A stretch of DNA of 64,000 nt from the NCBI GenBank assembly GCA_015057165.1, contig SVEY01000001.1, forward strand, positions 26,580 through 90,579, read 5' to 3'. Position numbers and translations under genes: made by a program. Of this stretch, positions 49,774 through 60,246 are shown piece after piece (within the stretch, counting starts at the first letter, position 1; each line of letters starts with the position of its first letter). The notes below the pieces were generated by a model. The model was not told where the DNA came from, searched no databases, and saw only the letters and a list, made by a program, of their open reading frames with translations. The stretch is from Lachnospiraceae bacterium (lineage in GTDB: Bacteria; Bacillota; Clostridia; Lachnospirales; Lachnospiraceae).

Positions 49774-50961
49774 ATGAACGTTTTAGTAATTAATTGTGGT
49801 AGTTCTTCACTAAAGTATCAGGTAATTGATTCTGAGACAGAGAAAGTTAAGGCAAAAGGTTTATGTGAAAGAATAGGTATTGATGGAAGGTTTGCTTATC
49901 AGCCTGCTGGAGGTGAGAAAGAGGAATCTGAGAAGCCAATGCCAACTCATAATGAAGCAGTGGCATATGTTATTGAAGCTTTGACAAATGAGAAGACAGG
50001 AGTCTTAAAGTCTCTAGATGAAATAGATTGTGTGGGACATAGAATTGTGCATGGTGGAGTCAATCTTACTCATTCGTATGTTGTTACAGAAGAGATTATT
50101 AAAGAAATTGAAGATTGTTCTGATCTTGCACCACTTCATAATCCTGCTCATATATTAGGAATTAGAGCCTGTCAGAAGCTTATGCCAAGTACTCCTATGG
50201 CTGTTGTATTTGATACTGCATTCCAACAGACAATGCCTGAGAAAGCATATTTATATGCAATTCCATATAAATTCTATGAGGAAGATAAAGTAAGAAAGTA
50301 TGGAGCTCATGGAACTTCTCATATGTTTGTATCTCAAAGAGCATTAGAACTTATGGGTAATCCTGCTCATTCTAAGATAATAGTATGTCACCTTGGTAAT
50401 GGTGCATCTATTTCTTGTGAAATTGATGGCAAATGTCAGGAGAATTCAATGGGACTTACTCCACTTGATGGTCTTGTAATGGGAACACGTTGTGGTGATA
50501 TTGATCCTTCAGTTGTTGAGTTCTTATGTAAGAAGAGAGGATATAGCGTAGAAGAAGTTCTTAGAATCTTTAATAAAGAATCTGGAGTTCTTGCTGTATC
50601 AGGTGGCATGTCAGACTTTAGAGATCTTGCTGATGCTGCATCTAAAGGAAATGATAGAGCTCAACTTGCGCTTGATATGTTCGCATATAGGGCTGCAAAG
50701 TATATTGGCTCATATGTTGCTGCAATGAATGGCGTAGATACAATTTGCTTTACTGCAGGAATTGGTGAGAATAATGGAATGATTCGTGGAATGATTTGTG
50801 ATTATCTTACATTCCTTGGACTTGAACTTGATGATGAAGCTAATAAGGTTGTAGGTGATGAGAAACTAATCTCTACTCCAGAATCTAAAGTTGCAGTATA
50901 TGTAATTCCTACTAATGAAGAACTTGCAATTGCAAGAGAGACAGTAGCATTACTGAAATAA
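49774..50961 (+). CDS. ackA: Acetate kinase
   Basis: MNVLVINCGSSSLKYQVID; VGHRIVHGGVNLTHS; GAHGTSHMFVSQRA; CHLGNGASISC; FTAGIGENN. Confidence 0.98.
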   Translation: MNVLVINCGSSSLKYQVIDSETEKVKAKGLCERIGIDGRFAYQPAGGEKEESEKPMPTHNEAVAYVIEALTNEKTGVLKSLDEIDCVGHRIVHGGVNLTHSYVVTEEIIKEIEDCSDLAPLHNPAHILGIRACQKLMPSTPMAVVFDTAFQQTMPEKAYLYAIPYKFYEEDKVRKYGAHGTSHMFVSQRALELMGNPAHSKIIVCHLGNGASISCEIDGKCQENSMGLTPLDGLVMGTRCGDIDPSVVEFLCKKRGYSVEEVLRIFNKESGVLAVSGGMSDFRDLADAASKGNDRAQLALDMFAYRAAKYIGSYVAAMNGVDTICFTAGIGENNGMIRGMICDYLTFLGLELDDEANKVVGDEKLISTPESKVAVYVIPTNEELAIARETVALLK

Positions 50962-51087
50962 TAATTTGACCTGTAATTAATAATTACTATGATTATCCCT
51001 TTCAATATATTGGACTTGTTCCGGTTTTTGAAAGGGATTCATTATGTGAAAAATCCAGAACCAAGCATATTTATATAGAAATACTTA

Positions 51088-52686
51088 TTGAATGCTTGTA
51101 TTCATAAAAGTATTTTTATTTATATTAATGATTTAATACAGATAAGCGGGGAATATATAGATTTGGCTTATAACACTAATGTGTATTTGGTTATATTTCT
51201 TCCGATTGTAATTGTAATTTATCAGCTGTGTCCCAAAAGGTATCGATGGATTACGCTACTAATATCAAGCGTTACATTTTTTGTTTTGATTAGTAAGTGG
51301 CTTATTCTTTGGGCTTTACTTACTGTTGCAATTACATACGCATCGGCAAGAATAATTGAATACGTAAGGAATACTACAAATAAATACAGTATATGCAAAT
51401 GTATTATGCTAATAGGAATATTCATTGACGTTGCTATCCTTGCTGTTTTGAAATATTCTAATTTTGCATTTGACATAATAAGCAAGATTAGCGGCAACGA
51501 ATTTGACATAATCAGTCTTGCAGTTCCTATTGGAATATCATTCTACACCCTACAGGCAGTAGGTTACGTGCTGGATGTATACTGGGAGAAGATTTCGGCA
51601 GAACATAATATTATGAAGTTGTCTTTATTTTTGTTGTTCTTTCCAACATTAATGGAGGGACCTATCTGTAGATATCCTGATGTAATGAATAGTCTCTTCG
51701 AGGGTGATCCCGTAACAGCTAAGAGTCTGAATAATGGAGCAATAAGGATTGGCTTTGGACTTTTCAAACGAATGATTATAGCTGACAGACTTAATGCTGT
51801 CCTGGACTTTTTTTATGGCACGGAGCCTAATTATAAGGGTATTATCGTTATAACCTGTGCAATTATTACAACACTGCAGCTTTATATGGAATTCTCCGGA
51901 ACAATTGATATCGTTATAGGATCGGCGCTGATTTTCAATATACGATTACCTGAGAATTTCAGACAGCCCTTTATGGCAAAAAGCGCTGCTGAGTTTTGGA
52001 GAAGATGGCATATTACTCTTGGTGTATGGCTTAAAACTTACGTATTCTATCCTGTAACTACTTCAAGACTTGTTAAGACTTGGAATAGATTTGCAAAAAA
52101 GAGGATAGGAAGACATTTTACCAAGATTGTTACATCGGCTATTGCGCTATTTCCCGTGTGGCTAATTAACGGATTGTGGCACGGCCCTAAGATTACTTAT
52201 ATTGCTTATGGTATGTATTATTTTGTAATACTGGTTCTTGAAATTGCATTTGAACCTGTAGGTAAGGCTTTTTGGAAGAAGGTACGCCTTAAGGAGGATG
52301 GATTTGTTGTTAGCGCTGTAAGGCTTGTAAGGACATGGATTATTATTGTGCTGGGAGAAATGCTTTTTAGAGCCGAGAGCATATCGCAGTTTATAAAGCT
52401 TTTTGCTAATATATTTACAACTGATTTCGGTGGCGGAATTATGGGCGGTAAGCTGATAGATATGGGGCTTGCTGTTGAGGATTTTACAGTGGGATTAGTA
52501 GGCATTGTAATAGTACTTGCAGTAGATGTAATAATAGAAAAAAGACCTGACTTTCTTGAGAGTATACCTTCTCTTCCAAGAGCAGCAAGGTGGGCAATAT
52601 ATTATTTTGTGATTATTATGATTGTTGTATTTGGAGCATACGGAGATGCATATAGAAGTGTTGAATTAATATACGCTAATTTTTAG
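51088..52686 (+). CDS. MBOAT family O-acyltransferase (AlgI/DltB-like)
   Basis: Polytopic; SFYTLQAVGYVLDVYW, FFPTLMEGPICRY, SAAEFWRRWHITLGVWLKTYVFYPV, LINGLWHGPKITYIAYG. Start uncertain; TTG 51163 also possible. Confidence 0.92.
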   Translation: MNACIHKSIFIYINDLIQISGEYIDLAYNTNVYLVIFLPIVIVIYQLCPKRYRWITLLISSVTFFVLISKWLILWALLTVAITYASARIIEYVRNTTNKYSICKCIMLIGIFIDVAILAVLKYSNFAFDIISKISGNEFDIISLAVPIGISFYTLQAVGYVLDVYWEKISAEHNIMKLSLFLLFFPTLMEGPICRYPDVMNSLFEGDPVTAKSLNNGAIRIGFGLFKRMIIADRLNAVLDFFYGTEPNYKGIIVITCAIITTLQLYMEFSGTIDIVIGSALIFNIRLPENFRQPFMAKSAAEFWRRWHITLGVWLKTYVFYPVTTSRLVKTWNRFAKKRIGRHFTKIVTSAIALFPVWLINGLWHGPKITYIAYGMYYFVILVLEIAFEPVGKAFWKKVRLKEDGFVVSAVRLVRTWIIIVLGEMLFRAESISQFIKLFANIFTTDFGGGIMGGKLIDMGLAVEDFTVGLVGIVIVLAVDVIIEKRPDFLESIPSLPRAARWAIYYFVIIMIVVFGAYGDAYRSVELIYANF

Positions 52687-52698
52687 AGGATACATTTA

Positions 52699-53634
52699 AT
52701 GAAAAAAGTTGTCAGTGGAGTATTGTTTTTTGTTATCTTAATAGTGATTCTTACTTTTTTGGGATTTGTCTTTTCGCCCAAATATCTATTTAAGAATGTC
52801 AATTTGAACAAGATAAGCGATGTTGATGCCAGACTTGCGAAAGAAGAAAATTACAGTCTCGATATTATTGTGCTTGGAGACAGCCTTAGCTATTCAAGTA
52901 TATCTCCTCTTGAGTGGTGGAGAGACTATGGATATACCTGTTATAATTTCGGACTGGTGGGTGGAAAACTTACTGATGTTAAGAAAGCGTATTCCACCAT
53001 TCTTACATCACAAAAGCCTAAGCTGGTACTGCTTGAGACACATGTCCTGTATAGAAATGACTCAAGAGATAATGAAGTGAATAACATAATTACGAAAGCG
53101 ATAAACAGTATATTTCCTATTACAAAATATCACGATAATTGGAAAGTGCCTTTTATAGAGAACAGAAGTGGTTCTTATAAGGGGTTTACAATCAGTCATA
53201 CTGTTGCCCCCGGAGAGAATAAGGACTACATGATTCCGGGTAATGAAGAGGACGAAATTGTAAGCTATAATATTAAGACACTTCAAGAGATTAATGAATT
53301 ATGCATACAAAATGGTGGAGAGCTTATATTGTATTCGGCTCCTTCCATGAAAAACTATAACTTCGCAAGACATAATACATTATGTAAGCTTGCTAGAGAT
53401 ATGAATGTGAAATATCTGGATGTAAATCTTGCTGATGAAGATTTGCATATTGATTTTACAACTGATACGAGAGATAACGGAGATCACTTGAATGTATACG
53501 GTGCGCTTAAAGCAACCAGCTATATTGGAAGATATATTCATGATAATTACAGCCTGCCTGATAAAAGAAGCAGTGATATTGCAGCGCCATGGAATGAGAT
53601 ATTGGAAGAATATACAAGAAAACTGGCTGAGTAA
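52699..53634 (+). CDS. Membrane-anchored SGNH/AlgX-DltD-like protein, partner of MBOAT
   Basis: N-terminal TM; LDIIVLGDSLSYSSISPLEWWRDYG (GDS block), DHLNVYGALKATSYIG (DxxH-type block); 12 nt after MBOAT stop. Confidence 0.82.
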   Translation: MKKVVSGVLFFVILIVILTFLGFVFSPKYLFKNVNLNKISDVDARLAKEENYSLDIIVLGDSLSYSSISPLEWWRDYGYTCYNFGLVGGKLTDVKKAYSTILTSQKPKLVLLETHVLYRNDSRDNEVNNIITKAINSIFPITKYHDNWKVPFIENRSGSYKGFTISHTVAPGENKDYMIPGNEEDEIVSYNIKTLQEINELCIQNGGELILYSAPSMKNYNFARHNTLCKLARDMNVKYLDVNLADEDLHIDFTTDTRDNGDHLNVYGALKATSYIGRYIHDNYSLPDKRSSDIAAPWNEILEEYTRKLAE

Positions 53635-53743
53635 GTATTTACGCTGTCTTTTAAATCATTAGACCTTGGAAGATTAAGACAAATTTTCTTGACAACACCT
53701 TACCATCTATGTATAATTGATTGAGTGTGGATAGGAGTGTGCC

Positions 53744-54265
53744 ATGATAATTGATATTACTAAGATTATTTTGACAAAAGATAAGACTCAGCAGTATGCA
53801 TGTTCTCTTTCGTCAGATAGTATTGATTATATGCATGGTTCTTTTCCAATTAATAACAGTAAGCCATTCGAATTAAGTATTGTTAACGAAGGCGGTAAGA
53901 ATCTTACTATTAGAGGTAATACAGGGTTAGATATTACAATTCCTTGTGACAGATGTCTTACAGATGTAGATGTGCCTTTTGATATTGTTATTGACAAGAC
54001 ACTTCGCATATCTGATGATTTGTTAATATCAGATGATGGAGAGATGACATATATCAATGAGGGCAAGCTTGATGTTGATAGACTTTTATTCGATGAAATC
54101 TTGGTAGATTGGCCATCTAAGGTATTATGTAAGAATGATTGTAAAGGTATCTGCCCGAAATGTGGAGCAAATCTTAACACATCACCTTGTGATTGCGACA
54201 AAAGTGTAATTGATCCAAGAATGGCTAAATTCCAAGATGTTTTTAAAGAATTTAAGGAGGTGTAA
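53744..54265 (+). CDS. yceD: YceD family (DUF177) protein
   Basis: IPCDRCLTDVDVPFDI, CKNDCKGICPKCGANLNTSPCDC; immediately upstream of rpmF. Confidence 0.92.
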   Translation: MIIDITKIILTKDKTQQYACSLSSDSIDYMHGSFPINNSKPFELSIVNEGGKNLTIRGNTGLDITIPCDRCLTDVDVPFDIVIDKTLRISDDLLISDDGEMTYINEGKLDVDRLLFDEILVDWPSKVLCKNDCKGICPKCGANLNTSPCDCDKSVIDPRMAKFQDVFKEFKEV

Positions 54266-54268
54266 CAA

Positions 54269-54448
54269 ATGTCAATTTGTCCAAAGAACAAATCTTCTAA
54301 AGGAAGAAGAGATAGAAGAAGAGCAAACTGGAAGATGACTGCCCCAACATTAGTACCTTGTAGTAAATGTGGTGAGCTTATGATTCCTCACAGAGTTTGC
54401 AAGAATTGTGGCTCTTACAATAAAAAAGAGATTATTGCACAAGACTAA
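54269..54448 (+). CDS. rpmF: 50S ribosomal protein L32
   Basis: Read by eye, absent from ORF track: MSICPKNKSSKGRRDRRRANWKMTAPTLVPCSKCGELMIPHRVCKNCGSYNKKEIIAQD (59 aa); RBS AAGGAGGTG. Confidence 0.97.
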   Translation: MSICPKNKSSKGRRDRRRANWKMTAPTLVPCSKCGELMIPHRVCKNCGSYNKKEIIAQD

Positions 54449-54477
54449 GATTAGATTAAAATAATGTGTTTTAACAT

Positions 54478-54523
54478 AAAGAGCCTTTGCGTAGACATTC
54501 TTAAGTCAAGCAAAGGCTCTTTT
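54478..54523 (+). terminator. Terminator after rpmF
   Basis: AAAGAGCCTTTGC ... GCAAAGGCTCTTTT perfect 13-bp stem. Confidence 0.85.
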
Positions 54524-54623
54524 GTGTCGTGTCATTAGTAAAGAAAATTGCATTTATCTTGATTTTATATTCGATATAGTGTATATTTTTCTGTGTCAAA
54601 TCATATTATATATGGAGGCAATA

Positions 54624-55646
54624 ATGAGTGATATTACAAGAGTTGCTCTAGATGCAATGGGAGGCGACAATGCGCCTTCTATGATTGTACAGGGCGCTAT
54701 TGATGCTGTTAATGAAAGAGATGATATTAAAGTCTTTCTTGTTGGTAAGTTAGATGCTATTAATAATGAATTATCAAAATATACATTTAACAAAGAACAG
54801 ATTGAGGTTGTAGAAGCGACTGAAGAAATAGAGATGGCAGAGCCACCTGTTAATGCTATTAAGAAGAAAAAAGATTCTTCTATGGTAGTAGGTATGAAGC
54901 TTGTAAAAGACAAAAAAGCAGATGCTTTTGTTACAGCAGGTAATTCTGGAGCTGTTCTTGTTGGTGGACAGACTGTTGTTGGTCGAATTAAAGGTATTAA
55001 GAGGGCGCCATTTGCACCCCTTATTCCTACTAGGACAGGAGTTTCACTTCTTCTTGATTGTGGAGCAAATGTTGATGCTAGACCTGACCAACTTGTTCAA
55101 TTTGCAAGACTTGGTGCTATGTATATGGAACAGGTTGTTGGAATTAAGAATCCAAAGGTTGGTATTGTTAATATTGGTGCCGAAGAAGAGAAGGGTAATG
55201 CTCTTGTTAAAGAGACTTTCCCGCTTCTTAAGGAATGTACTGATATTAATTTTATTGGAAGTGTTGAATCACGAGAGATTCCAGAAGGTGTATGCGACGT
55301 AATTGTTTGTGAAGCTTTTGTTGGAAATGTTATATTAAAGCTTTATGAAGGCCTTGCAGGTACACTTATTTCTGTTATTAAAGAAGGTCTTATGAGTACA
55401 ACAAAAAGTAAGATAGGAGCGCTTCTTGCAAAGCCTGCTCTTAAGAAGACACTTAAATCATTTGATGCATCTACATATGGCGGTGCACCACTTCTTGGTC
55501 TTGAAGGACTTGTTGTTAAAACTCATGGTAATGCTTCTAATATTGAAGTTAAAAATTCCATTATTCAATGTATTGCTTTTAAAGAGCAGGACATTGCAAA
55601 TAAAGTTCGTGAATCAATTGCAAATGATTCACCTAAGAATGACTAG
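54624..55646 (+). CDS. plsX: Phosphate acyltransferase PlsX
   Basis: MSDITRVALDAMGGDNAPSMIVQGA; AFVTAGNSGAVL; GVSLLLDCGANVDARP; CEAFVGNVILKLYEG. ORF track start 54522 is too long. Confidence 0.97.
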   Translation: MSDITRVALDAMGGDNAPSMIVQGAIDAVNERDDIKVFLVGKLDAINNELSKYTFNKEQIEVVEATEEIEMAEPPVNAIKKKKDSSMVVGMKLVKDKKADAFVTAGNSGAVLVGGQTVVGRIKGIKRAPFAPLIPTRTGVSLLLDCGANVDARPDQLVQFARLGAMYMEQVVGIKNPKVGIVNIGAEEEKGNALVKETFPLLKECTDINFIGSVESREIPEGVCDVIVCEAFVGNVILKLYEGLAGTLISVIKEGLMSTTKSKIGALLAKPALKKTLKSFDASTYGGAPLLGLEGLVVKTHGNASNIEVKNSIIQCIAFKEQDIANKVRESIANDSPKND

Positions 55647-55660
55647 AAAGGAGATTTGTT

Positions 55661-55888
55661 ATGGAATTTGATGTATTAAAAAAGGTTATTGCTGATGTAC
55701 TTAGTGTAGATGAGGCAGAAATTACAATGGAGACAACATTTATTGATGATCTTGGTGCTGATTCTCTTGATGTATTCCAGATTATTATGGGTATTGAGGA
55801 TGAACTTAAGATAGAAGTTGATGCTGAGAAGGCTGAGTCCATTGTTACAGTTGGTGATGCTGTTGAATTAATCAAAGCTACTAAATAA
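55661..55888 (+). CDS. acpP: Acyl carrier protein
   Basis: FIDDLGADSLDVFQIIMGIEDELKIEVD (DSL phosphopantetheine site). Confidence 0.98.
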   Translation: MEFDVLKKVIADVLSVDEAEITMETTFIDDLGADSLDVFQIIMGIEDELKIEVDAEKAESIVTVGDAVELIKATK

Positions 55889-55911
55889 GCGATGTATGAA
55901 TAGAGATTGGT

Positions 55912-55941
55912 AAAGCCCTTATTTATATAAGGGCTTTTTCA
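55912..55941 (+). terminator. Terminator after acpP
   Basis: AAAGCCCTTAT-ttat-ATAAGGGCTTTTT. Confidence 0.85.
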
Positions 55942-55978
55942 TGGTTTATAGCATACATTACATAGGAAAGGGAAAATA

Positions 55979-56674
55979 ATGGCGAGTGTTGAAGAATTAC
56001 AATCAGTAATTGGTTATAAATTCAAAGACAAAAGCCTTATTGTTAAAGCTTTAACACATAGCTCTTATGCAAATGAAATGCATATGGGTAAGCTTAATGA
56101 CAATGAGCGCTTAGAGTTTCTGGGAGATGCTGTACTAGAGATTGTAACTAGTAGGTTTTTGTATTTGAATTATCCTGAATATTCAGAAGGGGATTTGACT
56201 AAATTAAGAGCCAGCCTTGTATGTGAGCCTACTCTTGCTTATTGCACCAAAGAGATTGATCTTGGCAAATACATTTTTCTTGCTCATGGCGAAGACAAAT
56301 GCGGTGGAAGAGAGAGAAAGTCAATTCTTAGTGATGCAATGGAAGCATTAATAGGAGCAATTTATCTTGATGGAGGTATGGACTGTGCCTCTGATTTTAT
56401 TATGAAATATATTCTTACTGATATAGATGAGAAAAAATTATTTCATGATTGTAAGACTAATTTACAGGAAGTTGTTCAGGCAAAGCACGACGGCAATGTG
56501 GAATATAAGCTTGTGTCAGAAGAAGGACCTGCCCATAACAAGACATTTGAAAGTGTCGTAACTTATCATGATAAAGTCCTGGGTTCTGGCAGTGGTCATA
56601 CAAAAAAGGCTGCTGAGCAGGAAGCTGCATATCAAGCATTACTTAATATAAAAGAGGGAAATATATGTATTTAA
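55979..56674 (+). CDS. rnc: Ribonuclease III
   Basis: NERLEFLGDAVLEIVTSRFLY; ALIGAIYLDGG; C-terminal dsRBD GSGSGHTKKAAEQEAAYQAL. Confidence 0.97.
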   Translation: MASVEELQSVIGYKFKDKSLIVKALTHSSYANEMHMGKLNDNERLEFLGDAVLEIVTSRFLYLNYPEYSEGDLTKLRASLVCEPTLAYCTKEIDLGKYIFLAHGEDKCGGRERKSILSDAMEALIGAIYLDGGMDCASDFIMKYILTDIDEKKLFHDCKTNLQEVVQAKHDGNVEYKLVSEEGPAHNKTFESVVTYHDKVLGSGSGHTKKAAEQEAAYQALLNIKEGNICI

Positions 56675-59600
56675 AAAGTATTGAGATGAATGGCTTTAAG
56701 TCATTTGCTCATAAGATGAAATTCGATTTTCATAATGGTATAACAGGTATTGTTGGCCCTAATGGTTCAGGAAAATCCAATGTATCAGATGCTGTAAGAT
56801 GGGTTCTTGGAGAACAATCTGCCAAGCAACTTCGTGGTGCGTCTATGCAGGATGTTATTTTTGCTGGAACTGAGAATAGAAAGCCTCTAAGTTATGCCTA
56901 TGTTGCAATCACAATGGATAATTCAGATCATTTACTTCCTGTTGACTATGAAGAGGTTACTATTGCAAGACGAGTTTATCGTTCAGGAGAGAGTGAATAT
57001 CTTCTTAATGGTACACCTTGTCGTCTTAAGGATGTAAATGAATTATTCTATGATACAGGTATTGGTAAAGAAGGATACTCTATTATTGGACAGGGTCAGA
57101 TAGAGAAGATTCTATCTGGTAAACCAGAAGAGAAAAGAGAGCTATTTGATGAAGCAGTAGGTATTGTAAAATACAAGAAACGTAAGATTGCTGCTTGTAA
57201 ACAACTTGATACTGAAAGAGAGAATCTTGTTAGAGTTAATGATATTCTATCAGAACTTGAACGTCAGGTTGGACCTTTAGAGAAGCAATCAGAAACTGCA
57301 AAAGAGTATTTAAAGAAAAAAGATGAACTTAAGAAGTTAGATGTTAATATGTTTCTTCTTGAGATTGATAGAATCGATGCAGAACTTAGTAAATTAGAAA
57401 AGAATGCTAAGATTGCAGAAGACGATAAGAAGGATGCTGTAGCTGAAGAAGAGAATATAAAGAATCAATATGCATCTATTGAGGAAGCTATTAGAAATTG
57501 CGAAGAGAGAATAGAAGAGATTCGTAATAAGCAAAGTAATAATAGCCAGATTAAGGGCAATCTAGAAAAGCAAATTGGAATACTAGAAGAACAGATTAAT
57601 TCTGCTAATAAGCTTTCTGAAAATGTTGATTCTAGACGTGATGAAATAAAAGAAGATTTAAAGAATAAGACTAGTGAGCGCGATAAATATCTTGAGGATA
57701 AAATAGAGCTTGATAAATTACTAGAAGAAGGTGTTAAGAGGCTTACTTCTGTAAAAGAGTATTATAACAACTTAGAAGAAGTAATTAAGTCTTGTAATGA
57801 AGGCATTGAAAAAGACAAAAATGATATAATGAAGCTTCTTGAAACAAGAGCCAATATTAAGTCTAAAGAGCAAAGAAATAAGACATTATTTGAGCAGACT
57901 AATATTAGAAAAGCTGAACTTACTCAAAGAATTGTTACTAGAAAGACACAGGATAGTGATCTTGAAGAACAATTAAGTAAATGTGAGAAAGAATATGAAG
58001 AAGCAAATAAAAGCTTATTAGAATTACAGGATGTTGAAAAGGAATTAAAGACAAAAGATGCAAATTTTGTCCTTAAGAAAAAAGAAGAATTTAATAAGCT
58101 TGATGATCTTAATGCCGTATTCAATAAGAAGGAATCTAAGTTAGAATCTCTAAGAAATATTTCTGAAAGATATGACGGATATAATAATTCTATTAAGAAA
58201 GTAATGGAACAAAGAGACAAGAATAAAGGTATTATTGGAGTTGTATCCGACATCATATCAACAGACAAGAAATACGAGATTGCAATAGAGACTGCACTAG
58301 GTGGAAATATTCAAAATATAGTAACAAAAGATGAAGATTCTGCAAAAGAAATGGTTGAATTTCTTAAAAAGAACAGATTCGGTAGAGCAACATTTCTACC
58401 TCTTACATCTGTAAAGGGAAGAGGCCTTAAGTCAGAAGATTGTCTTAAAGAAAAGGGTGTCATAGGTCTTGCTAATACTTTAGTTAAAAGCGATAAGAAG
58501 TATGATGATGTTGTATCATATCTCCTTGGTAGAGTTGTTGTAGTAGACTCTATTGATAACGCTATTAAAGTTGCTAAGAATAACAATTATTCTCTTCATA
58601 TTGTTACTCTAGAAGGAGAATATCTAAGTCCTGGTGGAGCTATTTCTGGTGGACACTTTAAGAATAATTCTAATCTAATTGGAAGAAATCGAGAAATCGA
58701 AGAATTAGAGAAAGAACTAGTATCTATTAAGGATAAGATTTCTGAAAGCAAGAAGCGTATTGAAGAATTAGATACTGCTCGTGCATTATTAAAAGATGAT
58801 ATTAATGAACATCAGGATAGTATTAATGAAGCTTCTATTAGATTAAATACAGCTAAGATTAATCTTGATAGAGTTAATGATCTTAAGAATCAGGCGAAGA
58901 AAGCATATGATTCTCTTCAAAATGAAAATGATGAAATTGAAAATGAAATATCAAGTATTGAAGCAGAAAAGAAAGAAATTGCAAAAGAATTAGAAGAGTC
59001 TATTGCTAAAGAAGAAGAGCTTAATAATAATATTAAAGAACTTCAGGAAAAGTTAGATGAGCAGACATATATGGAAACTTCTGCTACTCGTAATTTATCT
59101 GAAGCTCAGATTGAAGAAGCTAATGCGAGACAAAAAGTTGGCTTTGTAGATGAGAATATTAAGAGACTTGAGGTTGATATTGAGAAATGTAATAATGATC
59201 TTGTTTCTCTTGATGAACAGACAAAGAATGCTTTAGAAGAAGCAAAGCAAAAGCAAAAGGATATTGATGATATCAAAGCTACAATTGGTTCTGCAGATAA
59301 AGACTTTGCACTTCTTGAGGAAGAATTAAAAGAACAGACAGCTAAGAAAGAGTCCATGAATAAGGAACACAAATCTTTCTTTGATAAAATTAAAGATGTG
59401 TCAGACAGACTTGCTAATATTGATAAAGAATTAGTAAAGCTTGAATCACAAAGAGAGAAGCTGACAGAGACTCTTGAATATCAGAATAATTATATGTGGG
59501 ATGAATATGAACTTACAAAGCATAATGCTATGTCACTTCGAGATGAATCCCTTAGTAATCTGTCTGAGATTAAATCATCTATTAAGTCTATAAAGGATGA

Positions 59601-60222
59601 TATTCGTTCTATGGGAAATGTTAATGTTAATGCCATAGAAGAATATAAAGAAGTTAGCGAAAGATATAATTTCCTTAAGGGTCAGCATGATGATTTGGTT
59701 GAAGCTGAAGAAGATCTTGTTAGAATCATTGATGAATTAGACCAGGGAATGAAAGAGCAATTTACAAAAGGATTTGCAGATATTCAGGTTGAGTTTAATA
59801 AAGCATTTAAGGAATTATTTGGTGGTGGTAAAGGTACTCTTGAACTTATGGAAGGTGAAGATATCTTAGAAACTGGTATTAAGATTATTGCTCAACCACC
59901 AGGAAAGAAGTTACAGAATATGATGCAATTATCTGGTGGTGAGAAATCGCTTACTGCAATTGCGCTATTATTCGCTATTCAGAATCTAAAGCCCTCGCCT
60001 TTCTGTCTCCTTGATGAGATTGAAGCGGCACTTGATGATTCTAATGTTGGTCGTTTTGCAAAATATTTACATAAGCTTACTAAGAATACGCAGTTTATCA
60101 TTATTACACATAGAAGAGGTACAATGAATGCTGCTGATAGATTATATGGTATAACAATGCAAGAAAAAGGTGTATCTACTCTTGTATCTGTTAATCTTAT
60201 TGAAAATGACTTAGATGAATAG
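56665..60222 (+). CDS. smc: Chromosome segregation protein SMC
   Basis: Walker A GIVGPNGSGKSNVSDAVRWVLGEQSAKQLRG; hinge; LSGGEKSLTAIALLFAIQNLKPSPFCLLDEIEAALDDSNV. Confidence 0.98.
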   Translation: MYLKSIEMNGFKSFAHKMKFDFHNGITGIVGPNGSGKSNVSDAVRWVLGEQSAKQLRGASMQDVIFAGTENRKPLSYAYVAITMDNSDHLLPVDYEEVTIARRVYRSGESEYLLNGTPCRLKDVNELFYDTGIGKEGYSIIGQGQIEKILSGKPEEKRELFDEAVGIVKYKKRKIAACKQLDTERENLVRVNDILSELERQVGPLEKQSETAKEYLKKKDELKKLDVNMFLLEIDRIDAELSKLEKNAKIAEDDKKDAVAEEENIKNQYASIEEAIRNCEERIEEIRNKQSNNSQIKGNLEKQIGILEEQINSANKLSENVDSRRDEIKEDLKNKTSERDKYLEDKIELDKLLEEGVKRLTSVKEYYNNLEEVIKSCNEGIEKDKNDIMKLLETRANIKSKEQRNKTLFEQTNIRKAELTQRIVTRKTQDSDLEEQLSKCEKEYEEANKSLLELQDVEKELKTKDANFVLKKKEEFNKLDDLNAVFNKKESKLESLRNISERYDGYNNSIKKVMEQRDKNKGIIGVVSDIISTDKKYEIAIETALGGNIQNIVTKDEDSAKEMVEFLKKNRFGRATFLPLTSVKGRGLKSEDCLKEKGVIGLANTLVKSDKKYDDVVSYLLGRVVVVDSIDNAIKVAKNNNYSLHIVTLEGEYLSPGGAISGGHFKNNSNLIGRNREIEELEKELVSIKDKISESKKRIEELDTARALLKDDINEHQDSINEASIRLNTAKINLDRVNDLKNQAKKAYDSLQNENDEIENEISSIEAEKKEIAKELEESIAKEEELNNNIKELQEKLDEQTYMETSATRNLSEAQIEEANARQKVGFVDENIKRLEVDIEKCNNDLVSLDEQTKNALEEAKQKQKDIDDIKATIGSADKDFALLEEELKEQTAKKESMNKEHKSFFDKIKDVSDRLANIDKELVKLESQREKLTETLEYQNNYMWDEYELTKHNAMSLRDESLSNLSEIKSSIKSIKDDIRSMGNVNVNAIEEYKEVSERYNFLKGQHDDLVEAEEDLVRIIDELDQGMKEQFTKGFADIQVEFNKAFKELFGGGKGTLELMEGEDILETGIKIIAQPPGKKLQNMMQLSGGEKSLTAIALLFAIQNLKPSPFCLLDEIEAALDDSNVGRFAKYLHKLTKNTQFIIITHRRGTMNAADRLYGITMQEKGVSTLVSVNLIENDLDE

Positions 60223-60246
60223 GCTTATTATAGAAAGAGTGAGTAT

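Noticed and set aside
57924-59372. Minus-strand ORFs inside smc
   Set aside because: Antisense of coiled-coil coding sequence; Ser/Leu-rich artefacts.
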